A stretch of 64,000 nt of DNA. It comes from Mycobacteroides salmoniphilum (GTDB taxonomy: Bacteria; Actinomycetota; Actinomycetes; Mycobacteriales; Mycobacteriaceae). Position 1 is the first letter of the stretch, and every line of letters starts with the position of its first letter. The DNA is taken from contig NZ_CP024633.1 of NCBI RefSeq assembly GCF_004924335.1, positions 3,596,001-3,660,000 of the forward strand, in the 5' to 3' direction. Shown one piece after another: positions 51,149 to 59,725 of the stretch. The translations under genes and the position numbers were made by a program. The notes under the pieces were generated by a model. That model saw only the letters and a list, made by a program, of their open reading frames with translations, ran no database searches and had not been told where the DNA came from.

Positions 51149-52536
51149 AGGCCAATCCCATAGGCGATGTCGTCGAGGCGCTTCAGCAGTACGTACTCGA
51201 GCAGACCGATGCGATCATCGGGAGAGGCCGAATTGTCGTTGCGCTTCATCCAATCCACCACGCCGTCGACAATCGCGGCCACAACGAGCACCTGGCGGCT
51301 GCGCCGGGACAGCGCGGCCGCCACCAACGCCAACGGCCAGTAGTGGCGGCAGAGCGCGGACGCGATCTGCAACGCCGCACCGCCCACACCTTGGGCGGCT
51401 ACCCGAACGACGTCCCGTGGCGGGGTATCGACTCCCCGGAGTGTCCTCGCGACGCGCCCCGCCGCGAGCGCGGCCATGCCTGCCGCGGCCAGATAGCCCA
51501 TCCCCGAACCCACCGCTACGAGAATCCACACCAGCAGCGTCCACCGCGAGATGACCATCGGCGCCACCTTGTCGGGATGACGCGTCGACAGCGGCGCCGC
51601 ACTCTTTCCATAGAATGTCTTGCGCGCGAACCATTCTCGAAGAGTAAGCCTGTGGTCATGGGCCACCTGGGACACCGGCTCGTACCGAAGCCGCGACCCC
51701 GCCTCGATGAGCCGCCAGCACAGATCCACGTCCTCGCCGCACTGCAGTGACTCGTCGAAGCCGCCAATCTCGTCGATGGCGACCCGCCTCACCACGATGG
51801 CGGCACTGGGGACGTACGACACCGGGCCGTACGGTACGACCGGCGCCTCACGAAGGCCGAGATCCAACGAGGACCTGACTGCTTCATACCGAGCAATCGC
51901 ATTGTCGCTCAACACTAATCCAACAATCCGCGGAGCAACCAGAGCCACCGCGGGATCGCTGAAGTGCCCCAGCAGTCCCTCCAGCCAACCGCGCCTGGGC
52001 ACCACATCCGAATCAAGGAACGCGACGAAGTCCGTGGTCGCCAGCTTCAGCCCGGTGTTGCGGGCCGCCGCCGGACCCTGACTGTCGGTGTGCCGCACCA
52101 CCCGCACGTCACAGTGCATACCCTCCAGCTCGCACTCCACGATCGGAATGGTGGAACCGTCGTCGATAACGATCACGCGCATTCCGCGCAGTGCCCGCAG
52201 CAGTCGACGTAATCCAAAACCATTGTTACGGCATGGAATAACGACAGTCACGTCCCGATAGCCCGGACCACTCGTGGGGCGCGGGTGGGCGACGGTCGCA
52301 TCGAGCAGCGTCCGGGCCAGCTGAGCGCTCGTCGCATCGCGTACCTCAAGCCGCCCGCCGGAAAGCAGCGTCCGCGCGGCAGGCGCCAGTCGCAGGAGCC
52401 GAGTCGGCGACCCACCCAGCAGCGCCGACCCCTCGTCGAGCACGCGAACCCGTCGATCCACCTGAACCGCGAATCCATCGGGTAGCCGTCCGTGTGATGC
52501 GGACATGCCCTGCACCGCGTCGTCGCTCGTCGTCAT
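51088..52536 (-). CDS. mftF: Mycofactocin glycosyltransferase
   Basis: 482-residue family-2 glycosyltransferase that adds an oligoglucose chain to premycofactocin. GT2 motifs are [49 protein letters not shown] with the following SDV (DxD metal site), and [19 protein letters not shown] (acceptor-side Glu-Asp). The C-terminal part has several membrane segments ([18 protein letters not shown]). The ATG overlaps the mftE stop by 4 bp. Confidence 0.94.
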   Translation of the reverse strand: MTTSDDAVQGMSASHGRLPDGFAVQVDRRVRVLDEGSALLGGSPTRLLRLAPAARTLLSGGRLEVRDATSAQLARTLLDATVAHPRPTSGPGYRDVTVVIPCRNNGFGLRRLLRALRGMRVIVIDDGSTIPIVECELEGMHCDVRVVRHTDSQGPAAARNTGLKLATTDFVAFLDSDVVPRRGWLEGLLGHFSDPAVALVAPRIVGLVLSDNAIARYEAVRSSLDLGLREAPVVPYGPVSYVPSAAIVVRRVAIDEIGGFDESLQCGEDVDLCWRLIEAGSRLRYEPVSQVAHDHRLTLREWFARKTFYGKSAAPLSTRHPDKVAPMVISRWTLLVWILVAVGSGMGYLAAAGMAALAAGRVARTLRGVDTPPRDVVRVAAQGVGGAALQIASALCRHYWPLALVAAALSRRSRQVLVVAAIVDGVVDWMKRNDNSASPDDRIGLLEYVLLKRLDDIAYGIGLWSGIVQERDLGALRPELRP

Positions 52537-53255
52537 ACCAGCCGCCCGTCGGCATCAGGTAACCAACGGCGCACCGCGTTGGCGCATCGTCGGGTCATCG
52601 TCGCGAGCATCCGCGCGCCGTCCTGGCTGCTGGCGGTCGTCGGATCTCCGAGCACACCGATCGCGCTGACCGCCGCTACGCCGCCCGCACGCATCGGCGC
52701 CATCAGCTCGTGCAGCGGTGCCGAGTTTCCGGCGAGCACTTCCTCGTGGCGCACTGCATCCGGTGAAATATGTAGCAGCAGAGATGTTTCCGCATGTCCA
52801 GCGTGCGCGTCACCGCCTTCGACCGCGCACGCCCACCACGCGATATCGCGGCCCTCCGAACGCAGGAGCCGCACCGCGGAGACCGTCGCCTCGATGTTGC
52901 CGCCGTGACCGTTCACGAACACGATGCGTCGGCACCACTGCGTGGCCGACCTGCCGTACTCCACGAGGACCTGGGTCAGCGCCGCGGTACCGATCGAGAT
53001 CGTTCCAGCGAAGGATTGATGTTCTCCGCTGGATCCGTACGCGAGGGCAGGGGCGAGAGCCGTCCGGCCGGCGCCCGCATCGGAGGCCAGCATCTCGGCC
53101 GCAGCGGTAGCCACAGCATCGGCAATCCGGGTGTCGGTATCCAACGGCAAGTGCGGCCCGTGTTGCTCGGTTGAGCCGAGCGGGGTGAACAGCGTGATGG
53201 CCTCGTCTGCGAGCTCCGGAGAGATGGCGGTGCTCAAGACAGTCGGTACAGCCAC
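52533..53255 (-). CDS. mftE: Mycofactocin precursor peptidase (creatininase family)
   Basis: 240 residues. Metal-ligand motifs of the creatininase fold are [35 protein letters not shown] and [19 protein letters not shown]. MftE cuts the modified MftA peptide to release the C-terminal Val-Tyr-derived AHDP core. The GTG at 53255 has TACCAT 6 nt upstream, so this gene may have its own leaderless start inside the operon, after a 181-bp gap from mftD. The longer frame from 53309 is not supported. Confidence 0.93.
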   Translation of the reverse strand: MAVPTVLSTAISPELADEAITLFTPLGSTEQHGPHLPLDTDTRIADAVATAAAEMLASDAGAGRTALAPALAYGSSGEHQSFAGTISIGTAALTQVLVEYGRSATQWCRRIVFVNGHGGNIEATVSAVRLLRSEGRDIAWWACAVEGGDAHAGHAETSLLLHISPDAVRHEEVLAGNSAPLHELMAPMRAGGVAAVSAIGVLGDPTTASSQDGARMLATMTRRCANAVRRWLPDADGRLV

Positions 53256-53261
53256 CCGCCG

Positions 53262-53267
53262 ATGGTA
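53262..53267 (-). promoter_or_regulatory. Internal -10 hexamer upstream of mftE
   Basis: TACCAT on the minus strand ends 6 nt before GTG 53255. It lies in the only large gap (181 bp, 53256-53436) of the mft cluster. No -35 match was found. Confidence 0.45.
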
Positions 53268-53436
53268 GGCCGAATTCACGCCAAATGCATCCAAAGTTGG
53301 CCCACCCAATTGAGGTCTTTACATCCTTGCTGGCCGTCGGCTTAGGTGCTGGGCGCTATTTCGCACCGATTGTCACGCCAGCCCCTGCCGCCACATCGAC
53401 CCTGCCGACACCGTGTTCAATTCCCGATGCGCTGAA

Positions 53437-54615
53437 CTAGTGCCGTCCGAGGCCCCGGGCAAATCCGTCAGGGACGAGAAGATCATCTGGGGATAGTTCG
53501 TGCACAGATTTCTTGCCGAGCCCCATCAGTGCCGAATCGATGCCGCCGCGCATGATGTCCAGAACATTTTCGACGCCGGCCTGACCCGAGGCCGCCAGGC
53601 CCCAGAGATACGCCCGTCCGATCATCACCGCACGCGCTCCAAGTGCCAATGCCTTGACGACATCGCTACCCCGCCGAATGCCGCCATCCAGCAGCACCTC
53701 GACGTCACCACCGACAGCCTGTGCGATGCCCGGCAACGCACGGATCGACGCGGGCGTTCCATCGAGATTGTTACCGCCGTGATTCGACACCGAAATCGCC
53801 GAAACTCCGCAATCTACAGCCCTTTTGGCATCATCAATGCGCATGACGCCCTTGAGCATGAATGGACCGTCCCATTGCTCACGCATCCATTGAACGTCAT
53901 CCCATGTCGGCGCCGGAGTTCCCATCCACTGCCCGTAGGCATCGAAGAAGGGCGGCCCGGCCTCGCCGCGAGCAGCCTGGTTGGGCACCCGCAAATCCGG
54001 AATGTTCATCTTCTTCCCGAACGACCACAGCCAGCCGGGCTTGGTGACCACTTCCGGCGCCAGCCGGATCATCGACCGCAAGTTCATCTTCTCGGGTATG
54101 GAAGGGCTGCCCCAATCACGACCGTGCGAAAAGCTCCAGTCAAGCGTGGCGATAAGACCCACTGCACCAGCATCTTTCGCACGCTGAATGCGCTGGGCAA
54201 CATCGTCACGCCCGCCTAGCCAGTAAATCTGGAAGTGCGTCTTCGGATTCGCGGCCACCACATCCTCGATGGGCTTACTCGCGAAGGAGGACAATCCCAT
54301 GGCGGTTCCACGTGCGGCGGCGGCCCGGGCCACCGCCACCTCACCGTCGGGATCAACGGCCTGAACCCCGGTCGGAGAGATCATCACCGGTAACGAGATC
54401 TCTTGCCCTAGAACAGTTGTCGACAGTTCACGGTCCGGCTGAATGCCGACGACGTGAGGCTCGAATCCGAGCTCTGCGAACGCCTCGACATTGTCACTGA
54501 CGGTCAGCCCCTTTTCACTGGCGGAGATCAGCGAGCTGTAGACGGACCTCGGCAGTCGCTTCTTGGCCCGTTGCTGGGCAATCGCGACCGTCTCGAACCA
54601 TGTGTTGCGGGCCAT
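53437..54615 (-). CDS. mftD: Mycofactocin system FMN-dependent dehydrogenase
   Basis: 392 residues of the alpha-hydroxy-acid oxidase/LldD family with an FMN TIM barrel. Motifs are LPVMISPTGVQAVDPDGEVA, ATLDWSFSHGRDWG, the active-site AISVSNHGGNNLDGTPAS (catalytic His) and EVLLDGGIRRGSDVVKALAL. In mycofactocin biosynthesis it oxidatively deaminates AHDP to pre-mycofactocin, creating the redox-active alpha-keto amide. The ATG immediately follows the mftC stop (1-bp step). Confidence 0.95.
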   Translation of the reverse strand: MARNTWFETVAIAQQRAKKRLPRSVYSSLISASEKGLTVSDNVEAFAELGFEPHVVGIQPDRELSTTVLGQEISLPVMISPTGVQAVDPDGEVAVARAAAARGTAMGLSSFASKPIEDVVAANPKTHFQIYWLGGRDDVAQRIQRAKDAGAVGLIATLDWSFSHGRDWGSPSIPEKMNLRSMIRLAPEVVTKPGWLWSFGKKMNIPDLRVPNQAARGEAGPPFFDAYGQWMGTPAPTWDDVQWMREQWDGPFMLKGVMRIDDAKRAVDCGVSAISVSNHGGNNLDGTPASIRALPGIAQAVGGDVEVLLDGGIRRGSDVVKALALGARAVMIGRAYLWGLAASGQAGVENVLDIMRGGIDSALMGLGKKSVHELSPDDLLVPDGFARGLGRH

Positions 54616-55890
54616 CTACCGTCCTGCTCGTACATTGGAAATGGGGTTCTCATCGCATGCGCGCGAGGGTGGCCGACGCGTCAGAGTCAGGGCAACGGGG
54701 CCCCCGGACGGTCCGCGCTTGCCCTTCGAATGCGAGTGGTCGCCACTGGGTTTGGGCACCACTCGATCGGCGGCCAGGGCCGCCTCGCCATAGCCCTGCA
54801 CGCACTCCGGGTCGGGCCCGTCCATCGGCAACCCGGTGAAGAACTTGGCCGCCATGCAGCCGCCCCGGCAGCTGTCGTAATGCCCGCAACTGCCGCATGC
54901 ACCCGCGGACTGCGGCTCACGTAACTCGGTGAACAGCTGCGAGTGCTTCCAGACCGTGTCAAATCCACCGTCGGACAACACATTTCCGGCACGGAATCGG
55001 TCATGGATGGCAAACGGGCAGGCATAGACATCGCCCACCGGATCGATCAGGCACACCACCCGCCCGGCGCCGCACATGTTCAGGCCCGGCAAACCCCCGG
55101 ACCCGTCGCCGTAGGCCGATAGGTGGAAGAAGGAATCGCCCGTGAGTACCCGCTCGCCATTGGGCACCAGCCAGTCGTACAGCTGACGCTGCTGGGCGGG
55201 GGTGGGATGGAGCTCGTCCCACACATCGGCGCCACGACCGGAGGGACGCAGTCGCGTAATCCGCAGTGTGGCACCGTATTTTGCGGCCAGATCCGCGAAC
55301 TCATCGAGCTGGTCCACATTGTGGCGGGTAACCACCACCGAGATCTTGGCGTCCTTGAATCCGGCGGCGGCCAGGTTCTCCAGCGCGCGCACCGCCATGG
55401 CGAACGATCCCACACCGCGCACGGCGTCGTTGACCTCCGCGGTCGCGCCATCCAGTGAGATCTGTACATCGACGTAGTCGCTCGCGGCCAGTCGCGCCGC
55501 CACCTCCTCGGTGATACGCACGCCGTTGGTCGAGAATTTGACCCCTACGTGATGCTCGGTCGCGTAATCAACGAGCTCCCAAAAGTCTGATCGCACAGTG
55601 GGTTCGCCGCCGCCGATGTTCACGTAGAACACCTGCATGCGTTCGAGCTCGTCGATGATGTCCTTGCACTGCCTGGTGGACAGCTCACGTGGATCGCGCT
55701 TGCCCGATGACGAGAGGCAATGCACACAGGACAGATTGCAGGCGTAGGTCAGCTCCCAGGTAAGGCAGATGGGAGCATCCAGCCCCTGCTCGAACTGATC
55801 CACGAGTCTCGGAGCCGCGACGCCGGCGACATCCAGTCTCGGAGCCGCGACGCCGGCGACATTCGGGCGGGGTACTGCGGGAGCGCTCAT
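54616..55890 (-). CDS. mftC: Mycofactocin radical SAM maturase
   Basis: 424 residues. The radical SAM cluster is C51-x3-C55-x2-C58 in YACNLSCVHCLSS, followed by VNIGGGEPTVRSDF. C-terminal SPASM auxiliary-cluster cysteines are in NMCGAGRVVCLIDPVGDVYA and ACGSCGHYDSCRGGCMAAKF. It decarboxylates and crosslinks the C-terminal Val-Tyr of MftA. The N-terminus holds a tandem 10-residue duplication (VAGVAAPRLD twice). A ~45-residue polar C-terminal tail extends beyond the usual end. One-base overlap with mftB. Confidence 0.97.
   Translation of the reverse strand: MSAPAVPRPNVAGVAAPRLDVAGVAAPRLVDQFEQGLDAPICLTWELTYACNLSCVHCLSSSGKRDPRELSTRQCKDIIDELERMQVFYVNIGGGEPTVRSDFWELVDYATEHHVGVKFSTNGVRITEEVAARLAASDYVDVQISLDGATAEVNDAVRGVGSFAMAVRALENLAAAGFKDAKISVVVTRHNVDQLDEFADLAAKYGATLRITRLRPSGRGADVWDELHPTPAQQRQLYDWLVPNGERVLTGDSFFHLSAYGDGSGGLPGLNMCGAGRVVCLIDPVGDVYACPFAIHDRFRAGNVLSDGGFDTVWKHSQLFTELREPQSAGACGSCGHYDSCRGGCMAAKFFTGLPMDGPDPECVQGYGEAALAADRVVPKPSGDHSHSKGKRGPSGGPVALTLTRRPPSRACDENPISNVRAGR
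55806..55865 (-). repeat. 30-bp in-frame tandem duplication in the mftC N-terminus
   Basis: Units 55806-55835 and 55836-55865 are identical over the first 27 bp. They encode residues ~11-30 as two copies of VAGVAAPRLD-like sequence. The region precedes the radical SAM fold, so it is probably a flexible tail. Confidence 0.9.
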
Positions 55891-56192
55891 CAGGCGTCCT
55901 CTCGGGTCACGATCATCTTTGAATCTGCCAGTACCGCCAGGGCCCGCTGGTACGCGGCAACCTGACCGTCCTCGACACCAGCGGCCCGCCAAGCATTCTC
56001 GGCACTGCTGTGGTCGGTAAGGGATTGCACGATCTGCAACAGGGTGCGGTTCTTCAGGAAGGACAGCTTGCGGGTGCCGAAGTGGTAGAGCAGCGCCCCG
56101 AACGGCTCCGGACGCAACGACACCTGGGGGTGTAACTGCCAGGGCCGGGTCCAGTCGAAACCGGCGGGCGCCTCGTCAATCATGGCGCTCAT
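55890..56192 (-). CDS. mftB: Mycofactocin precursor chaperone (RRE protein)
   Basis: 100 residues of the PqqD-like RiPP recognition element family. It has LHPQVSLRPEPFGALLYHFG and RKLSFLKNRTLLQIVQSLTD, typical for MftB, which binds the MftA leader and delivers it to MftC. The ATG at 56192 is chosen; an ATG three codons later (56183) is possible, and the frame from 56222 overlaps mftA. It lies 14 bp after mftA. Confidence 0.95.
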   Translation of the reverse strand: MSAMIDEAPAGFDWTRPWQLHPQVSLRPEPFGALLYHFGTRKLSFLKNRTLLQIVQSLTDHSSAENAWRAAGVEDGQVAAYQRALAVLADSKMIVTREDA

Positions 56193-56206
56193 CGAGACCG
56201 GGCGTC

Positions 56207-56311
56207 TCAGTAGACGCCGCACATCCCGTCGATCGATACCTCTTCGACCAGCGATTCCTGCACCAGTTCGGTGTCGGTGGTCTGTCCGGCGACAGTGGTG
56301 GGCTCGGCCAT
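56207..56311 (-). CDS. mftA: Mycofactocin precursor peptide
   Basis: 34 residues starting [20 protein letters not shown] and ending IDGMCGVY. The conserved terminal Val-Tyr is the pair converted into the cofactor core; the acidic leader is bound by MftB. It is too short for normal gene finders, but the AAAGGAG ribosome site 7 bp before the ATG, the neighbours and the C-terminus make it certain. Lysines are absent, as is usual. First gene of the mft operon, divergent from mftR. Confidence 0.97.
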   Translation of the reverse strand: MAEPTTVAGQTTDTELVQESLVEEVSIDGMCGVY

Positions 56312-56414
56312 CTGTTCACTCCTTTGTGAGTCTGGACTGTGGCAACGATCACGATAATAATGGCATCGAGTGCAGAAAGGGAAGAGGGTGTCAGGAAATG
56401 GTGGAGTTCTCGAC
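56312..56414. promoter_or_regulatory. mftA-mftR divergent promoter/operator region
   Basis: 103 bp between divergent starts. For mftA, TATTAT (56359-56354, minus strand, 5 of 6 to consensus) would start transcription about 36 nt before the ATG, ahead of an AAAGGAG site. A -35 is poor. MftR, the TetR protein encoded on the other side, is known in M. smegmatis to repress the cluster; a clear long palindrome was not found by eye. Confidence 0.6.
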
Positions 56415-57011
56415 ATGAATGCGCAGCCGACGCGCGTAGGACGACGCCCTTCCACAACCCGGGACGAGATCACCGCGGTTGCCATGGCGCTGTTCACGCA
56501 GCGCAGCTTCGACGACGTCAGCGTCGATGACATCGCCGCGGCAGCCGGCATCGCCCGGCGCACGGTGTTTCGGTACTACAGCTCTAAGAACGCAATCGTG
56601 TGGGGCGACTTCGATTCTCACCTGGAGGTGATGCGTGCGCTGTTGGATGAGACTCCGGACACCGTGGACATCAGCACCGCACTGCGCCAGGCGCTGTTGA
56701 CATTCAACAACTTTCCGGTCGACGAAGCCCCGCGACACCGCATGCGGATGAGACTGATCCTGGAGATCCCGGCGCTACAGGCATATTCGATGCTGATGTA
56801 CACCGGCTGGCGTGACGTCATCGCACAGTTCGTGGCCAAACGCAGCGGGGCGGATCCCACTGCCCTCTTGCCGCAGACCGTCGGCTGGACACTGCTCGGC
56901 GTGGCGCTCGCCGCCTACGAACAATGGCTCGCCGACGAATCGTCGGCGCTTACCGCGCTACTCGGCAAGGGCTTCGACGCCGCCGAGGCGGGGCTGCGAG
57001 CCCTCGGCTAA
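56415..57011 (+). CDS. mftR: Mycofactocin system TetR-family repressor
   Basis: 198 residues. The N-terminal helix-turn-helix is [20 protein letters not shown] and [19 protein letters not shown], with the TetR signature FxxYSSK. The C-terminal ligand domain is all-helical. MftR is reported to sense long-chain acyl-CoA and repress mft genes (established for M. smegmatis). The ATG at 56415 has a GGTGGAG site 8 bp upstream and is preferred to a GTG at 56370. It converges on the ferredoxin reductase gene. Confidence 0.92.
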   Translation: MNAQPTRVGRRPSTTRDEITAVAMALFTQRSFDDVSVDDIAAAAGIARRTVFRYYSSKNAIVWGDFDSHLEVMRALLDETPDTVDISTALRQALLTFNNFPVDEAPRHRMRMRLILEIPALQAYSMLMYTGWRDVIAQFVAKRSGADPTALLPQTVGWTLLGVALAAYEQWLADESSALTALLGKGFDAAEAGLRALG

Positions 57012-57017
57012 ATCTCG

Positions 57018-58223
57018 CTACTCCAGTACCTCGGCGATGGGCGTCCCCGCTGCGATCTTGGCCCGCATCTTCATCACCGGGCCGGCCATCCCGCAGCCGA
57101 CGACTCCGGTCAGCACACCATCGCGCTCCAGGTAGGCCAGGAACCTACGACCGTCATCGGAGACGAGATGCACGGTGTCCGAGCCTCCCAGATGGCCGAG
57201 CGACTGAATCTTCACGTCGTACTGATCACTCCAAAAGTACGGCACGGCAGCAGCACTGGCGGAAGGCTCCTGCCCAAGCAACGCTGGTACAAGCGCACGA
57301 ACCTGCTCGGCGACATTGCTCCAGTGCTCCACACGGCTGGGAAGCCCGGCGGCATCTGCCCATGCGGCAACATCACCCAGCGCCCAGACATGCGGGGTGC
57401 CGGTGCGGCCGACGGCATCGCACACCACGCCGTTGTCCACCTCGACGCCGGATCCGACCAGCCAGTCCGTCGCGGGCCGGCTCCCAATCCCCAGCACGAC
57501 GAGATCGGCGTCCAGCCTCGTGCCATCCGACAGCGTGACGGACCGGACTCGCCCCTCGCCTTCCACGGCGTCCACTCCGACACCCACGCGAACATCGACA
57601 CCCTCGTTGCGGTGCAGACGGGCGACCAGGTCACCGAGCTGCTGACCGATTGCAGCCAGCAGCGGGGCCGGTTGCGGTTCGACCAGAACCACATCAACCC
57701 CGTTGGCCCGCAATGTTGATGCGACCTCGCATCCAATGAATCCGGCTCCCACAATCACCGCGCGGCGCGCATTCGCGGCGTCTCCCCGCAAGGCGAAGCT
57801 ATCGTCGGCGGTCCGCAGCACGTGGATGCCGTCCAGGTTGGGGAATGCGGAAATACGCCGGGGAACGAGGCCGGTCGCGATGATGACCTCCCCGTACTGC
57901 ACCGTGCTTCCGTCATCCAGAGCGACCGTGCGGCCGGCGGGGTCCAATGCCACTACCCTCGCGCCGAGTCGCAGCTCAATCTGCTTCTCGTCATAGAACT
58001 CTCGCGGCTTGAGCACGACCGCGTCGATGGTCTTCTCCGCGTCACGCAGCACATCCTTGGACAGCGGCGGGCGATCGTAGGGCAGATGAGCCTCGCCACT
58101 CACAATGGTGATCGGCCCGGTGAACTCCGCGCGGCGCAGCTGCTCGGCGGTTCGCACCGCGCCCAGCCCACCACCGATGATCAGGACACCCTGCTCCGCG
58201 TCGCTCCCAGTCGCATCACTCAC
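57018..58223 (-). CDS. FAD/NAD(P)-dependent ferredoxin (rubredoxin) reductase
   Basis: 401 residues with two Rossmann motifs: FAD site VLIIGGGLGAVRTAEQLRR near residue 13 and NAD site AVIVGAGFIGCEVASTLRAN near residue 155. It also has the FAD-distal VWALGDVAAWADAAGLPSR and the DRPPLSKD motif near residue 50. This is the HcaD/CamA type that feeds electrons to P450s or dioxygenases through ferredoxin. M. tuberculosis Rv0688, near its mft locus, is the apparent counterpart. The partner here is unknown; the P450 at 43103 is a candidate. It starts at GTG. Confidence 0.87.
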   Translation of the reverse strand: MSDATGSDAEQGVLIIGGGLGAVRTAEQLRRAEFTGPITIVSGEAHLPYDRPPLSKDVLRDAEKTIDAVVLKPREFYDEKQIELRLGARVVALDPAGRTVALDDGSTVQYGEVIIATGLVPRRISAFPNLDGIHVLRTADDSFALRGDAANARRAVIVGAGFIGCEVASTLRANGVDVVLVEPQPAPLLAAIGQQLGDLVARLHRNEGVDVRVGVGVDAVEGEGRVRSVTLSDGTRLDADLVVLGIGSRPATDWLVGSGVEVDNGVVCDAVGRTGTPHVWALGDVAAWADAAGLPSRVEHWSNVAEQVRALVPALLGQEPSASAAAVPYFWSDQYDVKIQSLGHLGGSDTVHLVSDDGRRFLAYLERDGVLTGVVGCGMAGPVMKMRAKIAAGTPIAEVLE

Positions 58224-58279
58224 GGTCTACTTCATACACGACTGGACATGCGCGGTGTCACGCCTATCGCCCGAGCCTC

Positions 58280-58732
58280 CTACCCCTGGACCTGCGCTCG
58301 GTCCACCAGGTTGGAGAGCACCACAATGCTCTCGGTGCGGTCGATGTCCCCACTGGCACGGATGCGTTCCAGCGCGCGCTCGAGGTGCTGAATATCGCGA
58401 GCCAGCACACGCAACATCGCGTCGGAGGTTCCGGTCACCGTCGCGGCGCTCACCACCTCGGGAATATCGATCCACGCCCGCCGCAGGGCTTCCGGGGTGA
58501 TGGTGCCCTGGCAGTAGACCTGAACGTAGGCCTCGGTGTTCCATCCGACCGCGGCGCGATCCACCACGGTGGTGAAGCCCTTGATCACCCCCGTCGCGAC
58601 CAGGCGATCGACACGACGCTTGACCGCGGGGGCCGACAGGTTCACCTCCTCGCCGATCTCGGCGAACGTCGCTCGAGCATTACGCATCAACAGCGTCACG
58701 ATCCGCTCATCGGTGGCATCGAGCTCGGCCAT
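58280..58732 (-). CDS. Lrp/AsnC-family transcriptional regulator
   Basis: 150 residues. N-terminal winged helix (LDATDERIVTLLMRNARATF, NLSAPAVKRRVDRLVATGVI) and C-terminal RAM/AsnC ligand domain (EAYVQVYCQGTITPEALRRA, VVSAATVTGTSDAMLRVLAR). AGGAGG precedes the ATG. Divergent from the DDAH-rocD-permease operon, which it probably controls in response to an amino acid such as arginine or ornithine. M. tuberculosis has the same arrangement (Rv2324 beside Rv2323c-rocD-rocE; established knowledge). Confidence 0.9.
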   Translation of the reverse strand: MAELDATDERIVTLLMRNARATFAEIGEEVNLSAPAVKRRVDRLVATGVIKGFTTVVDRAAVGWNTEAYVQVYCQGTITPEALRRAWIDIPEVVSAATVTGTSDAMLRVLARDIQHLERALERIRASGDIDRTESIVVLSNLVDRAQVQG

Positions 58733-58832
58733 TCACGATCCTCCTCCGGCAATCCCATCCATTCCTGCAACAGAATGCCAAATTTGCCGTCTAGACGCAA
58801 TGAATCATGATCGACCAGACAACGTATGGAGA

Positions 58833-58861
58833 TTGATTGCAGTAATCACCTCTCATACGCT
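58833..58861 (+). promoter_or_regulatory. Promoter and Lrp-box-like site for the arginine/ornithine operon
   Basis: TTGATT (58833-58838) and TACGCT (58856-58861) are spaced by exactly 17 bp. The -10 ends 6 nt before ATG 58868, predicting a leaderless mRNA. The -35 overlaps TGATTgcagtAATCA (58834-58848), a 15-bp palindrome with perfect 5-bp arms, the size of an Lrp box. A second palindrome CAAATTTG is at 58779-58786, nearer the regulator gene. Confidence 0.7.
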
Positions 58862-58867
58862 CACCAC

Positions 58868-59725
58868 ATGACCGTTGTGCACGAGGGTGGACACCCGGCC
58901 GGCTCCCCCATCCAGCAACCAGACAGAACACCGACGACGCGTCACTACGTGATGGTGCCGCCGACGTACTACACAGTCGAATACGCGATCAATCCCTGGA
59001 TGGACGTATCCAATCCCGTCGACCCGACACTCGCCGTCGCGCAATGGGATGCATTGCGCGACACCTACGAACGTCTCGGGCACACGGTGGACATCCTGCC
59101 CCCCGTGGCCGGACTGCCGGACATGGTCTACGCCGCAAACGGCGGAATCGTGTTGCGGGGAAAGGCTGTTGTCGCGCGATTCACGCATGCCGAGCGCGCG
59201 GGTGAATCTGCCGCACACGCCGGATGGATGCGTGCGCATGGATTGCGCCCCATGCACTCGCGCTACACCAACGAGGGGCAGGGTGACTTTCTGCTAGCGG
59301 GCAACATCATGTTGGCGGGCACGGGTTTTCGCACCGATGTCAGGTCGCACGTCGAGGTGGCACAGATGCTCGACATTCCCGTCGTCACGCTGGAGCTCGT
59401 CGATCCGCGTTTCTACCATCTGGATACGGCGCTGGCCGTGCTGGATCCGCAGACCGTGGCGTACTACCCGCAGGCGTTCAGTGAGGCCTCACAAGCCAGG
59501 CTGCGGCTCATGTACCCCAACGCGATCATTGCCAGCTCCAAAGACGCCTACGTACTTGGGATGAATGCGGTCTCCGACGGTCGCCACGTCATGCTGCCCG
59601 CAGCGGCGACCGGATTCGCCGAACAGCTCCGTGCCGCCGGGTTCGAACCGGTCGGCATCGACCTTTCCGAACTACTCAAGGGTGGCGGATCGGTGAAATG
59701 CTGCACACTGGAGCTGCACTCGTGA
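58868..59725 (+). CDS. Amidinotransferase-family hydrolase (DDAH or arginine dihydrolase-like)
   Basis: 285 residues of the five-bladed guanidino-modifying fold. Candidate catalytic residues are Glu136/Asp140 (TNEGQGDFLLAGN), His184 (RFYHLDTALAVL) and Cys278 or Cys279 (SVKCCTLELH). Asn91 in PDMVYAANGG sits in the substrate-binding loop. Substrate may be dimethylarginine or arginine; ornithine as product would feed rocD next door. Similar to M. tuberculosis Rv2323c. The ATG at 58868 is fixed by the promoter spacing. The stop overlaps the rocD start. Confidence 0.85.
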   Translation: MTVVHEGGHPAGSPIQQPDRTPTTRHYVMVPPTYYTVEYAINPWMDVSNPVDPTLAVAQWDALRDTYERLGHTVDILPPVAGLPDMVYAANGGIVLRGKAVVARFTHAERAGESAAHAGWMRAHGLRPMHSRYTNEGQGDFLLAGNIMLAGTGFRTDVRSHVEVAQMLDIPVVTLELVDPRFYHLDTALAVLDPQTVAYYPQAFSEASQARLRLMYPNAIIASSKDAYVLGMNAVSDGRHVMLPAAATGFAEQLRAAGFEPVGIDLSELLKGGGSVKCCTLELHS

